A DNA stretch of 64,000 nt, taken from CAYSGX01 sp964518215 (GTDB lineage Bacteria; Bacteroidota; Bacteroidia; Chitinophagales; CAIOSU01). Both the position numbers and the translations under genes were made by a program. The stretch is taken from contig CAZFFP010000007.1 of the NCBI GenBank assembly GCA_964518215.1, positions 11,431 to 75,430 of the forward strand. Direction: 5' to 3'. The notes beneath the pieces were generated by a model. It was not told the DNA's origin and ran no database searches. It saw nothing but the letters and a program-made list of their open reading frames with translations. Positions 42,593 through 52,019 of this stretch are shown in pieces; positions within the stretch are counted from its first letter, which is position 1; each line of letters starts with the position of its first letter.

Positions 42593-45500
42593 TTATTCAT
42601 TCACTTTCAGTACTGCATTCGTATGAATCAGCAACTCGCCTCCGTTATCTAAGAGCGCTTTCTTACATTCTGCATCACCATCATAAAGTGGGGAACTGAT
42701 GCTTATTTCCGGCATTCTGGGTGCCGTTCCGGGAATGATGGCATAAGTATTATCGCCCGGTACACAATGCGACCAGTTGTATGGGTCGTACCAATCGGTG
42801 TCTATATCGCCTGTCCATGTGGAAGTAGGCATATTTTGGTCAATGGTAACTGTAGCACAGGAAGAGGTTACAGAATTACAATCGTTTCCGGTATTGGTAA
42901 TCAATACACGGTAATAGCGGGTAGCTGTTAACCTATTAGTTGTATAAGTAGTGCTATTGGTTCCAACATTGTTCCATGAGCCACTGCAACCCGAAGTGGA
43001 TTCCTGCCACTGATAAGTGTATGTTCCGGAACCGCCCGACATAGACACGCTCAATGTATAATAAGCATTATAACAAGTGCTTCCGCTTTGGGGCTGAGTT
43101 ACAATTGCAGGGTCGGCAACTACCGTCCAGCTTACGTTGTTGATGTTCGAATTACATCCGCTTCCGTTACAGTTGCGTCTGCTCTGAATTCTGTTGGTTC
43201 CAATTACTGCCGCAAATGAAGGAATAGTGTTTGACCATGACGACCATGTAGAGCCATTATCTGTAGTAAAGCGATATTGATTATTGCAGGTTCCGGTGCC
43301 ACCTGTGCCTCCGCTTGATGTTACGGTGAGTGTAGCGCCTTCACAAAGCGAAGCTACATTGGGCGATTTAGTGATGGTTGGAGCCACGGGGTCGGCTACA
43401 ACATTGGCACTCACAGAGGCGGCAGTTGTTTGACAACCCGATACCGATTGTGCTACAATGACATCATAACTGTAGTTTCCTGCTACAAGAGTATTGTCGG
43501 TAATATAAGTGGCTGAATTAGTGCCAATATTCACTCCGTTTCTTCGCCATTGATATGAAGGAGTTCCCAAGCCACCGCTTACATTGGCGGTAAGGGTTAC
43601 GCTTCCGCCTTCACAAACAGTAGCAGTGTCCGAAATGGTAACAACAGGGTCTGCCACAACATTGGCGCTCACCGTTGCCGAAGTGGTTTGACATGCAGAA
43701 GCTGATTGGGTAACAATGACATCGTAACTGTAATTTCCTGCTGCTAAAGAATTTGCAGTAGTATAGGTGGCTGAGTTAGTTCCTACATTCGAGCCATTTC
43801 TGCGCCATTGATAAGATGCCGTGCCTGCTCCACCACTCGCATTAGCTGTAAGTGTTACCGTTCCACCTACACAAACATCCGCTGCGCCCGATATGCTTAC
43901 ATTGGGGTCGGCTACCACTACCCAGTTCACAGAGTTAATATTCGAATTACATCCGATGGCATTACAATCGCGTCTGGTTTCAATGATATAAGTTCCGGCA
44001 GTATTTGCAGAAATAGTAGGCACACTTCCACTCCACGATGTCCATGAAGAGCCTCCATTGGTAGAATATCGCATCTGGTCGTTACAGGTTCCGGCACCAC
44101 CGCTTCCAAAAGCAGTAACATTAACTGTAAGCGTTGCTCCAATACATACCGAAGCATCGGCAGGATTTTTTGTGATGGTGGGCGCAATAGGGTCAGCTTC
44201 TACAAACCATAATAAAGCTCCATTTCCTACCGGCATCCAGTCAGTATTGGTGCAGCCGGGTCCTGTAGTAATTCTTCTGGTTCTAAAATAGTATTCTCCT
44301 AAGCCATGCGTAGTAGTGGAAACGGGCGAAGAATAAGTATTCCAAGAACCGGTAGAGCCTTTTCTCCATTCTATTTGGTCAACGGATGCAATTCCTCCTG
44401 AGCCTCCGGATACTTCGGGAGTAAGCATGGCTCCAATACAAATAAACTGGTCGGTAGGATTGTCTCTGCTCAAAGTTCCTTCATTGGGTTGCTGAACAAT
44501 TTCCCATTCAACTACAGGAGTCTCGGGAGATTCATTACAAGCAACGCCATTGCAGTTATAGCGGGCTTTTATTCTTACATACCCCGGAGCAACTCCGGCT
44601 GTAATCACGGGTATGGTAGTTTGCCATGCCGACCAAATATCATCTGTATTCTGATAAGCGTATTCATAATTACAGGTTCCTGCACCCCCGGTGCTGCCGG
44701 TGGCAGCATTTACTGATAATCCTGAAATACCTTCACATGCTTGAGCAAAATTGGAAGCTGTTGTTTTTGTTAAATTATTGGGTTGTGTAGGTTGCGGAGT
44801 GATGGTGAAAGTAGCATAAACCGGTCTGCTCCACCCGCAGCAGATTTCTTGCACCCTGTATCTTACTTTATAGTTTCCTGCGGAAAGAGAAGAAACATCT
44901 ATTATCGGGTTGTTAAATGAAGAGGAAATAAGGGCTGTATTAGCGTTGTTTCCGGTTGCGCTGAAAATTACCCAGTCATATTCAACCTGTGTTTGCCAGG
45001 GATTGGTATGAGTCAGTTGAATTTCTGCACCGGCACCTTCGCATAAAGAATTGGGTGTTATGGTAATTACAGGCAGGGGCCTGTTATCAGAAGCAATTCT
45101 GAGAAAGCCAGGAAAATCTGCCGGAGCAGTCAGGTTATAAGTGGCATTAGCGGTAGTAGTATAAACTTTAATATTGGTTGTGGCTGTAGTATATGAGGTG
45201 CCTCCGGCTGTTTCATTTCTATCATTTACAAAAGTAAGCCCCGATGGTAATATCCATGTGCCTGATGCTTTGTAGAGGTTGATTTCAGAATTGATACAGG
45301 GTTTGCCTTTGTCGTGAAGCACTCTGATAACAGGAGTAGTTGCAATTGTTCCTGAAGGATTACTTGCTCCAACACCAGCTGTGTACATCTGATAAGAAAC
45401 ACCATTAGCGCCATCTCTTCCTCTGCCTCCACGTGCCCCGTTACCACCATTACCCCCATATCCTCCACATGCTCTATCTCCAGAGCAATTGCATTGCCTT

Positions 45501-48500
45501 GTATGTGTTCCCGACCCACCGACTCCACCGTTCCCTCCTGTTCCGCCATTCCCACCCAATCCTTCTGAGCCGTTATTCAGGATTACATTAGTAAAATTAG
45601 CTCCTGTATTAGAATTGTTGCGATAAATTGCAAAAGAACCTCCACCGCCCCAACCGCCAAAACCACCCTGACCGCCACCTCCTCCTTGTCCCCCACCTGT
45701 GCCTCCATTTCCTGAATTTCCTGTCCAACATCCAAATCCTCCCGGCTCACCTTTAGAAGCACCACCACCACCACCACCACCGCCACCTCTTCCATGACCT
45801 CCCTGATTTGATTGCCCGCTTGGAATATAGTATGTTGAAAAGCTATGAGTTGCTGCCGGTCTGTCGTTAGCAGTCCAATTAGCACCATTGGTATTTACAG
45901 TTGTTGTTGTATAACTTCCTCCACCAGATCCATTTCCTCCATTTCCTCCGGTAGAATAGCAGCCGCCATTACTACCAGCGGAACCACCGCCACCACCGGA
46001 TGCACCAGAACCGCCACCCGTGCTTCCTGTTGCGCCTGCGGTTCCGGAATTATTCCCAGACGAATTACCGCCTACACCACCATTCCCTCCATTATTGCCC
46101 CAGGTGTTTGAATTTCCTGAACCTCCTGCGCCACCACAAGTAGCCGAAGAAGAATTACAACTTGATTGGGTACAACCAATACTGCCGTTTGCCCCGGTAT
46201 GTCCGGTAGTGCCATTAGTCCCTGCCGCTCCAATAGAAGCAGCGCCCGATGTGAATTGACATCTAATGATATTGTAATTCGAAGCTCCATTCAACCACAG
46301 CGCATAATTTGAGCTTCCTCTGTTGTTATGCGTTCCTGTTACAGCATTTGTTGTAACATTAATATCCTGCAAGGTCCATCCTGAGGTGCCGTTGGCAGCC
46401 ATACCAATCAAATGTCTTGAGTCACCACTGGTAGAAATGTTTCCCGCTACGCTTGTAAAAGTTAAGTTGGTGTTGCCGTCAATAGTTTTTCGCCAACCGT
46501 TAACCGCATCATACCTGCCTTCAATAATTACATTCGAGGGAATGTTTACTCTTTGTGTTTCAGTATAGCTGCCTGTTGCCATTCGAACATGGGTGCGCCC
46601 TCCTAATTGAGTGAGGGCATAAGCTAAAGTGGCATAGGGATTATCCGGTCCGCCTTTGTCAGAAGCATTAATGCCCCCGCTGGCAGCAGGTCTTACATAT
46701 ACATAATTACAATTTGGCGAACCGACTTCCACATTGCAGGAAGAAGCAAAACTTCCGCAAGCATTATTATATGTAACCGAAAGCGTGTAAACTCCGGTTG
46801 CTGTGGGAGCTACCCAAGTTACCGAGCTTCCACTACCGGTAATAGTGCCTCCGGTAGCCGACCATGAATAACTTGTAATGTTATTGACTGCTCCGATTGC
46901 AGGCGGTTGCAATGTATTCAGTGTATGTCCGGAGCCAGGCAGCACCAAGCCTCCACAGTTTGAAAACTGTATGGGTGGCGGATTATCGCCCGCTCCATAA
47001 GGAATGGAGGTATTGGTGCTCGAACCATTCATGATATTCACTATTACTCTCGCACAATTAGAAGTAACACTTCTTCCTGAAAGACCTGCCGGACAATCAG
47101 ATGCTGTTACAATCACTCTATATAATCTGGTTCCGGCAATTCTTGGTGGAGTATAGGTAGCGGCTGTAGCCCCAGAGATATTAGTCCAACTTCCTGCTGT
47201 TGCTCCGGCACAGGAGGTGTAGTTAGAAATTTGCCATTGGTATGTGAGTGCCGTGCCCGAAGCAGTAACGCTCAATTGAGGTATTGTTTGATTCGTGCAG
47301 ATATTTATGTTTTGTGGATGTGCAGAAATAGTAGGCTTCACACAATAATCAATTCTTATATAAGGTTTCAGAGTAGAGTGTTGGTATCCATACACATGAT
47401 GATAAGCGCCATCATTTCCGCTGCATATACACACACCAAACGCACATCCGGTGCAACAGTCATCACCACCGTTATACGCCCATCCCATTGTAATTTGATT
47501 GCCCGGCAAAGCGGTAGTAACATCTGCTGTGCTGGCAGCCTGATTTTTCCATCCGTTGGGGTCGTTTTTCCCGGTGCCATTGTAATAGGAGTTATTGTTT
47601 CTGATGCGGTTGCCATCAACATTACAATCGGGTTGATTGGCAAGAAATTCATTGTATTGCACTCTTCCATGTTTCAAACGAATGGGGTCGCCACAAGTTC
47701 TTCCTCCGTAGCGATACCAATATGTAGTGGCTGCATTGATGGTGGCATTGTTCGGAATGCCTGAAATATCGAAAGAGGCATAACCATCCATATATGGATT
47801 GCTGAAGGGCCACGTATCGTCCACCCACCCATAACTTATATCAAACACATAGGTTCTTCCTGCATAGGTTCCTGCAAAACATTGCCAACTACCGGAATTG
47901 CCGCTTCTGTTGGCTGTGTAGGTGGGCCAACTGCAAACGCCCGGAGTAGCACACGGATAATAATCGGTTACAGGGTCAATGGTTAAAGGGAATTTTCTTG
48001 TTGAAGACAACAACCAGCTTGCCGGAACCAATGTATAAATCCTGTAATTGTTGCCCCCTGTGTTTTTAACCATAAAACTTCCCTGTATATGGCTGTCAAA
48101 ATTATTCTTAGTGGAATCAAAACCCGGCTCATCGCATGAGCCGGAAGATATTCTGTCATAGTAAACAGGGGTGTGTATTTGTAAAAATGGATTTTCAGTT
48201 CCCGCTTTGAAAAAAATGTTTTGAAGTATCTGCGAACTATTTGTAGTGGCAAAGGCATGATTCTCCAATTTTTCGCCATCTAATTTCCAATTTTTAGGAA
48301 CAGAAACATTCTCTGCAAATGCCAGATAGGCAGCACCTGCCGGACGGCTGGCAAAAACACTACTGTTATTAACAATGTAATTGAGTTTTTTAGAAGTAGT
48401 AGAATTTAATATTACTGCATCAATCCCAGGAAAAATATTGTTGAAAGTAAGACTGTCTTTTGATGCTGTTCCAATTGATGACACAGAGGCATTTATTTCG

Positions 48501-48979
48501 CTCAAAATGTTTCCGTTAGCATCGAGCCAAACCAATGAAGGCTTTTCCCAGTCGCGGTATTCTCCTTTATTGGTTTTAGTGATAATTGGTAATCCGGGTG
48601 CCTGCGGAAAATAAATTTTATGTGTATTGTGAGGCGCAGCATAAGCATAATTTGAAAATAAAGAGCTATTGTTTTCAAGAATGTATGAAAGCATGGTGAA
48701 CCAAGTTCCATTTTCTTTGTAGTGCATGGGTCCTGCGCCAACTATTGCAGTATATGTGCCATCAGCGTTCTTAAAATGCTTGGAGCTTTCTGTTCTTAAC
48801 GAAAGGTCTTCCTGTTCTATTTTAAACGAAACAAACGGACCTCCGCTTTGAAACAGTATTTCCAATGCCTCAATATCCTGATGATTTTTATAAGAAGTTA
48901 TTTTTTCTTTCTGAGCGGTTTGAGAGAAGGCAAGAAATGAAAAGAATATTATAGAGAAAGAGAGTAGAAGTTGTTTCAT
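42593..48979 (-). CDS. Giant secreted surface protein with Ig-like and Gly-rich regions
   Basis: 2128 residues. A signal peptide (MKQLLLSFSIIFFSFLAFSQ) starts it. An N-terminal globular part (to about 550) with a TYVFDISYGWVDD stretch is followed by Ig/PKD-like domains (about 560-750), a beta-helix-like segment (near 760-900; GGPDNPYATLAYAL), a very Gly-rich region (about 915-1195), then a chain of Ig-like domains with DP linkers. It ends with STWTGDIDTDWYDPYNW, a form that often precedes a type IX secretion signal, yet no classical signal follows. Likely an adhesin or matrix protein on the cell surface. Ligand unknown. Confidence 0.85.
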   Translation of the reverse strand: MKQLLLSFSIIFFSFLAFSQTAQKEKITSYKNHQDIEALEILFQSGGPFVSFKIEQEDLSLRTESSKHFKNADGTYTAIVGAGPMHYKENGTWFTMLSYILENNSSLFSNYAYAAPHNTHKIYFPQAPGLPIITKTNKGEYRDWEKPSLVWLDANGNILSEINASVSSIGTASKDSLTFNNIFPGIDAVILNSTTSKKLNYIVNNSSVFASRPAGAAYLAFAENVSVPKNWKLDGEKLENHAFATTNSSQILQNIFFKAGTENPFLQIHTPVYYDRISSGSCDEPGFDSTKNNFDSHIQGSFMVKNTGGNNYRIYTLVPASWLLSSTRKFPLTIDPVTDYYPCATPGVCSWPTYTANRSGNSGSWQCFAGTYAGRTYVFDISYGWVDDTWPFSNPYMDGYASFDISGIPNNATINAATTYWYRYGGRTCGDPIRLKHGRVQYNEFLANQPDCNVDGNRIRNNNSYYNGTGKNDPNGWKNQAASTADVTTALPGNQITMGWAYNGGDDCCTGCAFGVCICSGNDGAYHHVYGYQHSTLKPYIRIDYCVKPTISAHPQNINICTNQTIPQLSVTASGTALTYQWQISNYTSCAGATAGSWTNISGATAATYTPPRIAGTRLYRVIVTASDCPAGLSGRSVTSNCARVIVNIMNGSSTNTSIPYGAGDNPPPIQFSNCGGLVLPGSGHTLNTLQPPAIGAVNNITSYSWSATGGTITGSGSSVTWVAPTATGVYTLSVTYNNACGSFASSCNVEVGSPNCNYVYVRPAASGGINASDKGGPDNPYATLAYALTQLGGRTHVRMATGSYTETQRVNIPSNVIIEGRYDAVNGWRKTIDGNTNLTFTSVAGNISTSGDSRHLIGMAANGTSGWTLQDINVTTNAVTGTHNNRGSSNYALWLNGASNYNIIRCQFTSGAASIGAAGTNGTTGHTGANGSIGCTQSSCNSSSATCGGAGGSGNSNTWGNNGGNGGVGGNSSGNNSGTAGATGSTGGGSGASGGGGGSAGSNGGCYSTGGNGGNGSGGGSYTTTTVNTNGANWTANDRPAATHSFSTYYIPSGQSNQGGHGRGGGGGGGGGASKGEPGGFGCWTGNSGNGGTGGGQGGGGGQGGFGGWGGGGSFAIYRNNSNTGANFTNVILNNGSEGLGGNGGTGGNGGVGGSGTHTRQCNCSGDRACGGYGGNGGNGARGGRGRDGANGVSYQMYTAGVGASNPSGTIATTPVIRVLHDKGKPCINSEINLYKASGTWILPSGLTFVNDRNETAGGTSYTTATTNIKVYTTTANATYNLTAPADFPGFLRIASDNRPLPVITITPNSLCEGAGAEIQLTHTNPWQTQVEYDWVIFSATGNNANTALISSSFNNPIIDVSSLSAGNYKVRYRVQEICCGWSRPVYATFTITPQPTQPNNLTKTTASNFAQACEGISGLSVNAATGSTGGAGTCNYEYAYQNTDDIWSAWQTTIPVITAGVAPGYVRIKARYNCNGVACNESPETPVVEWEIVQQPNEGTLSRDNPTDQFICIGAMLTPEVSGGSGGIASVDQIEWRKGSTGSWNTYSSPVSTTTHGLGEYYFRTRRITTGPGCTNTDWMPVGNGALLWFVEADPIAPTITKNPADASVCIGATLTVNVTAFGSGGAGTCNDQMRYSTNGGSSWTSWSGSVPTISANTAGTYIIETRRDCNAIGCNSNINSVNWVVVADPNVSISGAADVCVGGTVTLTANASGGAGTASYQWRRNGSNVGTNSATYTTANSLAAGNYSYDVIVTQSASACQTTSATVSANVVADPVVTISDTATVCEGGSVTLTANVSGGLGTPSYQWRRNGVNIGTNSATYITDNTLVAGNYSYDVIVAQSVSGCQTTAASVSANVVADPVAPTITKSPNVASLCEGATLTVTSSGGTGGTGTCNNQYRFTTDNGSTWSSWSNTIPSFAAVIGTNRIQSRRNCNGSGCNSNINNVSWTVVADPAIVTQPQSGSTCYNAYYTLSVSMSGGSGTYTYQWQESTSGCSGSWNNVGTNSTTYTTNRLTATRYYRVLITNTGNDCNSVTSSCATVTIDQNMPTSTWTGDIDTDWYDPYNWSHCVPGDNTYAIIPGTAPRMPEISISSPLYDGDAECKKALLDNGGELLIHTNAVLKVNE
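43390..43910 (-). repeat. Two tandem Ig-like domain repeats inside giant gene
   Basis: Two copies of about 87 residues lie back to back. Both share SVTLTAN/TVTLTAN, SYQWRRNG, GTNSATY, AGNYSYDVIV, CQTT and end VSANVVADP. Approximate borders are 43910-43653 and 43652-43390. The high likeness points to recent duplication within the gene. Confidence 0.75.
45390..46260 (-). repeat. Gly-rich low-complexity region of giant gene
   Basis: About 290 residues in which GG, GGxG and GNGG steps dominate with Ser, Asn and Thr, interrupted by Cys-containing islands. DNA is strongly Gly-codon biased, which makes long false open frames on the other strand. Borders approximate. Confidence 0.8.
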
Positions 48980-49198
48980 ATATAGCCTATGGTTTTTTTC
49001 GTGAGTAAAATTGGCTGACTATAATCTATTCATTCCCTGAATCACTTTTCTTCTTTTTGCTATAAAATAGAATTAATCAATTTTTTAAAAAATCCTTACC
49101 TGAAAATAATTCTTTTTTTTAAGAAAAATAATACGCTTTTTAACTCAATCAACTGTACGGAAATGAAAGATGTGGAAATCTTAATGATGAGATTTTTT

Positions 49199-49393
49199 TC
49201 AATCCTTCACTTCTTCATAGTCCACATATTCGCCATCGAGAGGCTTATGATTAGGGGCGGAGCCGGAGTTATTATTGTTTCGGATAGTTTGGGTGGGTTC
49301 GTTATTGGTTTTTGGCTTTCCGAAAATTTTCATCAGATAGCGAACGTAACGATATACAAAATACAACAGCAAAAAAGTGAGCAATAATTTCAT
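49199..49393 (-). CDS. Small membrane protein, DUF4834 type
   Basis: 64 residues: one N-terminal membrane segment (LLLTFLLLYFVYRYVRYLMKI), a polar linker rich in Asn/Thr/Pro, and the end GEYVDYEEVKD, which is the conserved mark of this Bacteroidota family. Function unknown. Located between kdsA and the giant protein. The opposite-strand frame here was rejected. Confidence 0.75.
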   Translation of the reverse strand: MKLLLTFLLLYFVYRYVRYLMKIFGKPKTNNEPTQTIRNNNNSGSAPNHKPLDGEYVDYEEVKD

Positions 49394-49468
49394 CGGAATA
49401 TCTAAAGTATTTTATTTCAAAAAATTGTTTTGTTGAAACACACGCTCCCTGATTTGAGTTTAGAAAAA

Positions 49469-50245
49469 CTACTCCAATGCGTTTCGGATTTTCAAAAGTT
49501 TTTCTAACAAAGGCTCGAGCAAATCCAATGGCAACATATTGCTGCCATCGCTCAAAGCTTCTTTTGGTTGGGGATGTGTTTCGATGAATAATCCATCAAC
49601 ACCAACAGCAATTCCCGCTTTACAAATGGTTTCGATAAGTTGTGGCATCCCGCCCGTTACTCCACTGCTTTGATTGGGTTTTTGCAGCGAATGTGTGGCA
49701 TCGAGAATCACCGGCACACCCCACTGTTGCATGAGTGGAATGCTTCTGTAATCCACTACCATATCCTGATATCCGAAAGTAGTGCCGCGCTCGGTGAGCA
49801 TAATTTTTTCATTGCCCGTGCTGCGCACTTTCTCCACTGCAAACTGCATGCTTTCGGGCGAAGCAAACTGTCCTTTTTTGATGTTCACCCACTTGCCCGT
49901 ATTGCCGCAGGCAACCAACAAATCGGTTTGGCGGCAAAGGAAAGCGGGTATTTGCAAATAATCGGCAACTGCAGCCACTTCATTTACTTCATGTGTTTCG
50001 TGCACATCGGTCAGCACCCGAATATCGAATTGTGTTTTGATTTGCTTCAGCATGTTCAATGCTTTTTCATCTCCAATTCCTGTGAAAGAATTTACGCTGG
50101 TGCGGTTGGCTTTTTTGTAGGAGCTTTTGAAAACATATTGAATACCTAACCCTTTGCAAAGCGCTGAAACTTTTTCGGCAACTACAAAAGGCGTGGTTTC
50201 GTTTTCGATAACACATGGTCCGGCTATGAGAAGAAGAGGTTTCAT
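49469..50245 (-). CDS. kdsA: 3-deoxy-8-phosphooctulonate synthase (Kdo-8-P synthase)
   Basis: 258 residues, a TIM-barrel. Motifs: IAGPCVIENE at the start, SSYKKANRTS, TDVHETHEV, ERGTTFGYQDMVVD and DATHSLQKP. It condenses PEP with arabinose-5-phosphate to Kdo-8-P, a lipopolysaccharide core precursor. Ten bases separate it from kdsD upstream, so the two work in one operon. Kdo makes the host a Gram-negative with LPS, and agrees with an exported O-polysaccharide. Confidence 0.93.
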   Translation of the reverse strand: MKPLLLIAGPCVIENETTPFVVAEKVSALCKGLGIQYVFKSSYKKANRTSVNSFTGIGDEKALNMLKQIKTQFDIRVLTDVHETHEVNEVAAVADYLQIPAFLCRQTDLLVACGNTGKWVNIKKGQFASPESMQFAVEKVRSTGNEKIMLTERGTTFGYQDMVVDYRSIPLMQQWGVPVILDATHSLQKPNQSSGVTGGMPQLIETICKAGIAVGVDGLFIETHPQPKEALSDGSNMLPLDLLEPLLEKLLKIRNALE

Positions 50246-50255
50246 TTTCAGTTTT

Positions 50256-50846
50256 TTATTTGTAGCTATTCCCCAAATACCCCCCGTGATGGCGTTTCAG
50301 AAATTCTTCTTTGGTAAATTTTATTTCTTCCATCACGAGCATACACAACACATCGCCCAACGCCAACATGGCAGTGGTGGAGGTAGTAGGCGCCATGCCC
50401 AATGGACAGACTTCGGTTACGTTTCCAATCGTAAGTGTAAGGTCTGAAATTCGGCTCAACTCGGTGTCGGCATGAGCGGTAATACAAATTACATTCAGTC
50501 GGTTGGGATACAATTGCTGCGTGAGTTGCACCATCTCTATGGCTTCGCGGGTTTTGCCCGAATTGGAAAACATGAGCAGAATATCGTCTTTACCCAACAT
50601 GCCCAAATCGCCATGCTGCGCTTCGCCCGGATGCAAAAACACCGAAGGAGTGCCGGTAGATGAAAAGGTGCTTGCCACTTTTTGAGCAATGATGCCCGCC
50701 TTGCCCATGCCGCTGGTTACCACCTTGCCTTTGCAGTGCAAAATGGCATCTACGGCTGTGAGCAGATTTTTATCAAGAGGAATATTGGCGATGGCGCGGC
50801 TTTCTATTTCGAGAATCGCTCGGGCCCTTTCAATTTTTCTATCCAT
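50256..50846 (-). CDS. kdsD: Arabinose-5-phosphate isomerase, SIS domain only
   Basis: 196 residues: SIS sugar isomerase domain alone (GKVVTSGMGKAGIIAQKVA, GEAQHGDLGML with catalytic His, LLMFSNSGKTREA). The usual KdsD/GutQ is about 320 residues with two CBS domains, absent here. It interconverts ribulose-5-P and arabinose-5-P to feed KdsA. The first 43 bases overlap the small HAD gene. Confidence 0.85.
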   Translation of the reverse strand: MDRKIERARAILEIESRAIANIPLDKNLLTAVDAILHCKGKVVTSGMGKAGIIAQKVASTFSSTGTPSVFLHPGEAQHGDLGMLGKDDILLMFSNSGKTREAIEMVQLTQQLYPNRLNVICITAHADTELSRISDLTLTIGNVTEVCPLGMAPTTSTTAMLALGDVLCMLVMEEIKFTKEEFLKRHHGGYLGNSYK

Positions 50847-51142
50847 TGTCCTTGTTCCCAGTCTAAGGTGTTGATGGTTTTGTCGTCAATAAAAATATCG
50901 TAAGGCGGTTTGTCCAAGCGCAATTCGTGATACTTAGCTCCCCACGATTGCAGTTGCTGCTCGGTGAGTGCGCGCCAATCCAAACCGCTTTTCATACCGC
51001 GAGCAGTCCAATAAACGATGTGGTTGCCGGCATCGTATAAGCGGTTCACTCTTTCGATATTTTCAGGAATCGGTTTGGAGTTGGGGTAATCGGTGCCGTG
51101 CGTAATGGCAACGGTATTGTCAATGTCAACATATATATCCAT
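50804..51142 (-). CDS. Small HAD-superfamily hydrolase-like protein
   Basis: 112 residues. HAD motif I is VDIDNTV with Asp6 and Asp8, motif II is IVYWTARG, and IFIDDKT resembles motif IV. It is short and has no cap domain; canonical KdsC phosphatase is about 170 residues. Its place just upstream of kdsD and kdsA suggests a phosphatase for the same pathway, perhaps for Kdo-8-P, but that is inference. Overlaps kdsD. Confidence 0.7.
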   Translation of the reverse strand: MDIYVDIDNTVAITHGTDYPNSKPIPENIERVNRLYDAGNHIVYWTARGMKSGLDWRALTEQQLQSWGAKYHELRLDKPPYDIFIDDKTINTLDWEQGQWIEKLKGPERFSK

Positions 51143-51214
51143 GAGGTGCGAAGATACAGGGTTTAGGGGAGTATGGATCTTTGATTAATAAATGCAGAAT
51201 GCAAAAATTTATCT

Positions 51215-51937
51215 CTAAAACCTAATGATACCCAACCAACTCATCATGACCATAGCGTAATAGGTAGGGTCAATTTCGAACCATTTTTTGGAGAACTTAG
51301 GGCTTTGCGGAAACTTATGATGATTGTTTTGAAACAATTCGCCCAACATGATGAATCCCCACGGCTCGGAGTTTTTGGATTTATCTCCGTTGTTGAAATT
51401 GGCGTAGCCGTATTTGTGCCCACACCAGTTCACCAATGCGCCATGTATAGGCCCCATCAAATAATGAATGGGCAACAACAAAAACATCCACCAGTGTGTG
51501 GCGAAGAAAATATAAAAGAGGGTATAGGCAATACCAAAACTTACACGAACAGTCATGCTGTCGCCAAAGCGGTCTAAACGTTCCCAAACAGGATAATTGC
51601 CCTTAAACTCAGGTTCGGTATTGACTTGGTTGTTGACAAGTTGGATATAAATGTTTTTGGTATTCCACATCATTTTAAAAACATCTTTGAAAAAATGTGG
51701 CGAATGCGGGTCTTTGTGGGTGTCGCTGTAGGCATGGTGCTGACGGTGCATGATAGCATAAGCGCGGGGCACCAAAAACGATGAGCCCATAGTAAAAAAC
51801 GTGAGCAGATAATGCACTTTTTCCCAAAATTTACTCATCGAAAACATTCGGTGCGATGCATAGCGATGCAGAAAAAAAGTATGAAAGAACAGCGAAAGAA
51901 ACCAATGTGTAACGAAGAAAATAAAAATAATCATCAA
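51215..51937 (-). CDS. Acyl-CoA / fatty-acid delta-9 desaturase
   Basis: 240 residues of a membrane di-iron desaturase. His boxes: HRYASHRMF (HxxxxH), HRQHHAYSDTHKDPH (HxxHH) and NNHHKFP. Four hydrophobic segments surround them. It inserts a double bond in acyl chains for membrane fluidity. GATATTTG on this strand (plus 51952-51959) is one base from the -7 pattern. No electron donor gene adjoins. Confidence 0.88.
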   Translation of the reverse strand: MMIIFIFFVTHWFLSLFFHTFFLHRYASHRMFSMSKFWEKVHYLLTFFTMGSSFLVPRAYAIMHRQHHAYSDTHKDPHSPHFFKDVFKMMWNTKNIYIQLVNNQVNTEPEFKGNYPVWERLDRFGDSMTVRVSFGIAYTLFYIFFATHWWMFLLLPIHYLMGPIHGALVNWCGHKYGYANFNNGDKSKNSEPWGFIMLGELFQNNHHKFPQSPKFSKKWFEIDPTYYAMVMMSWLGIIRF

Positions 51938-52019
51938 TTGAAACTTTGTTACAAATATCGAACATTAATATCGCCTCTCACAGCATCAGCCATTTATTAA
52001 CGCATTAGAAACGAGAAAT

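Noticed and set aside
45845..46259. Plus-strand Ser/Thr- and Pro-rich frames in the Gly-rich region
   Set aside because: Shadows caused by biased codons of the giant minus-strand gene.
42593..46260. CRISPR-like or satellite repeats
   Set aside because: Repeats code for protein domains and Gly-rich sequence; no spacer pattern.
47231..47764. 177-codon plus-strand frame
   Set aside because: Antisense to the giant gene; no domain features.
49163..49387. 74-codon plus-strand frame opposite DUF4834
   Set aside because: The minus-strand reading carries the DUF4834 end motif.
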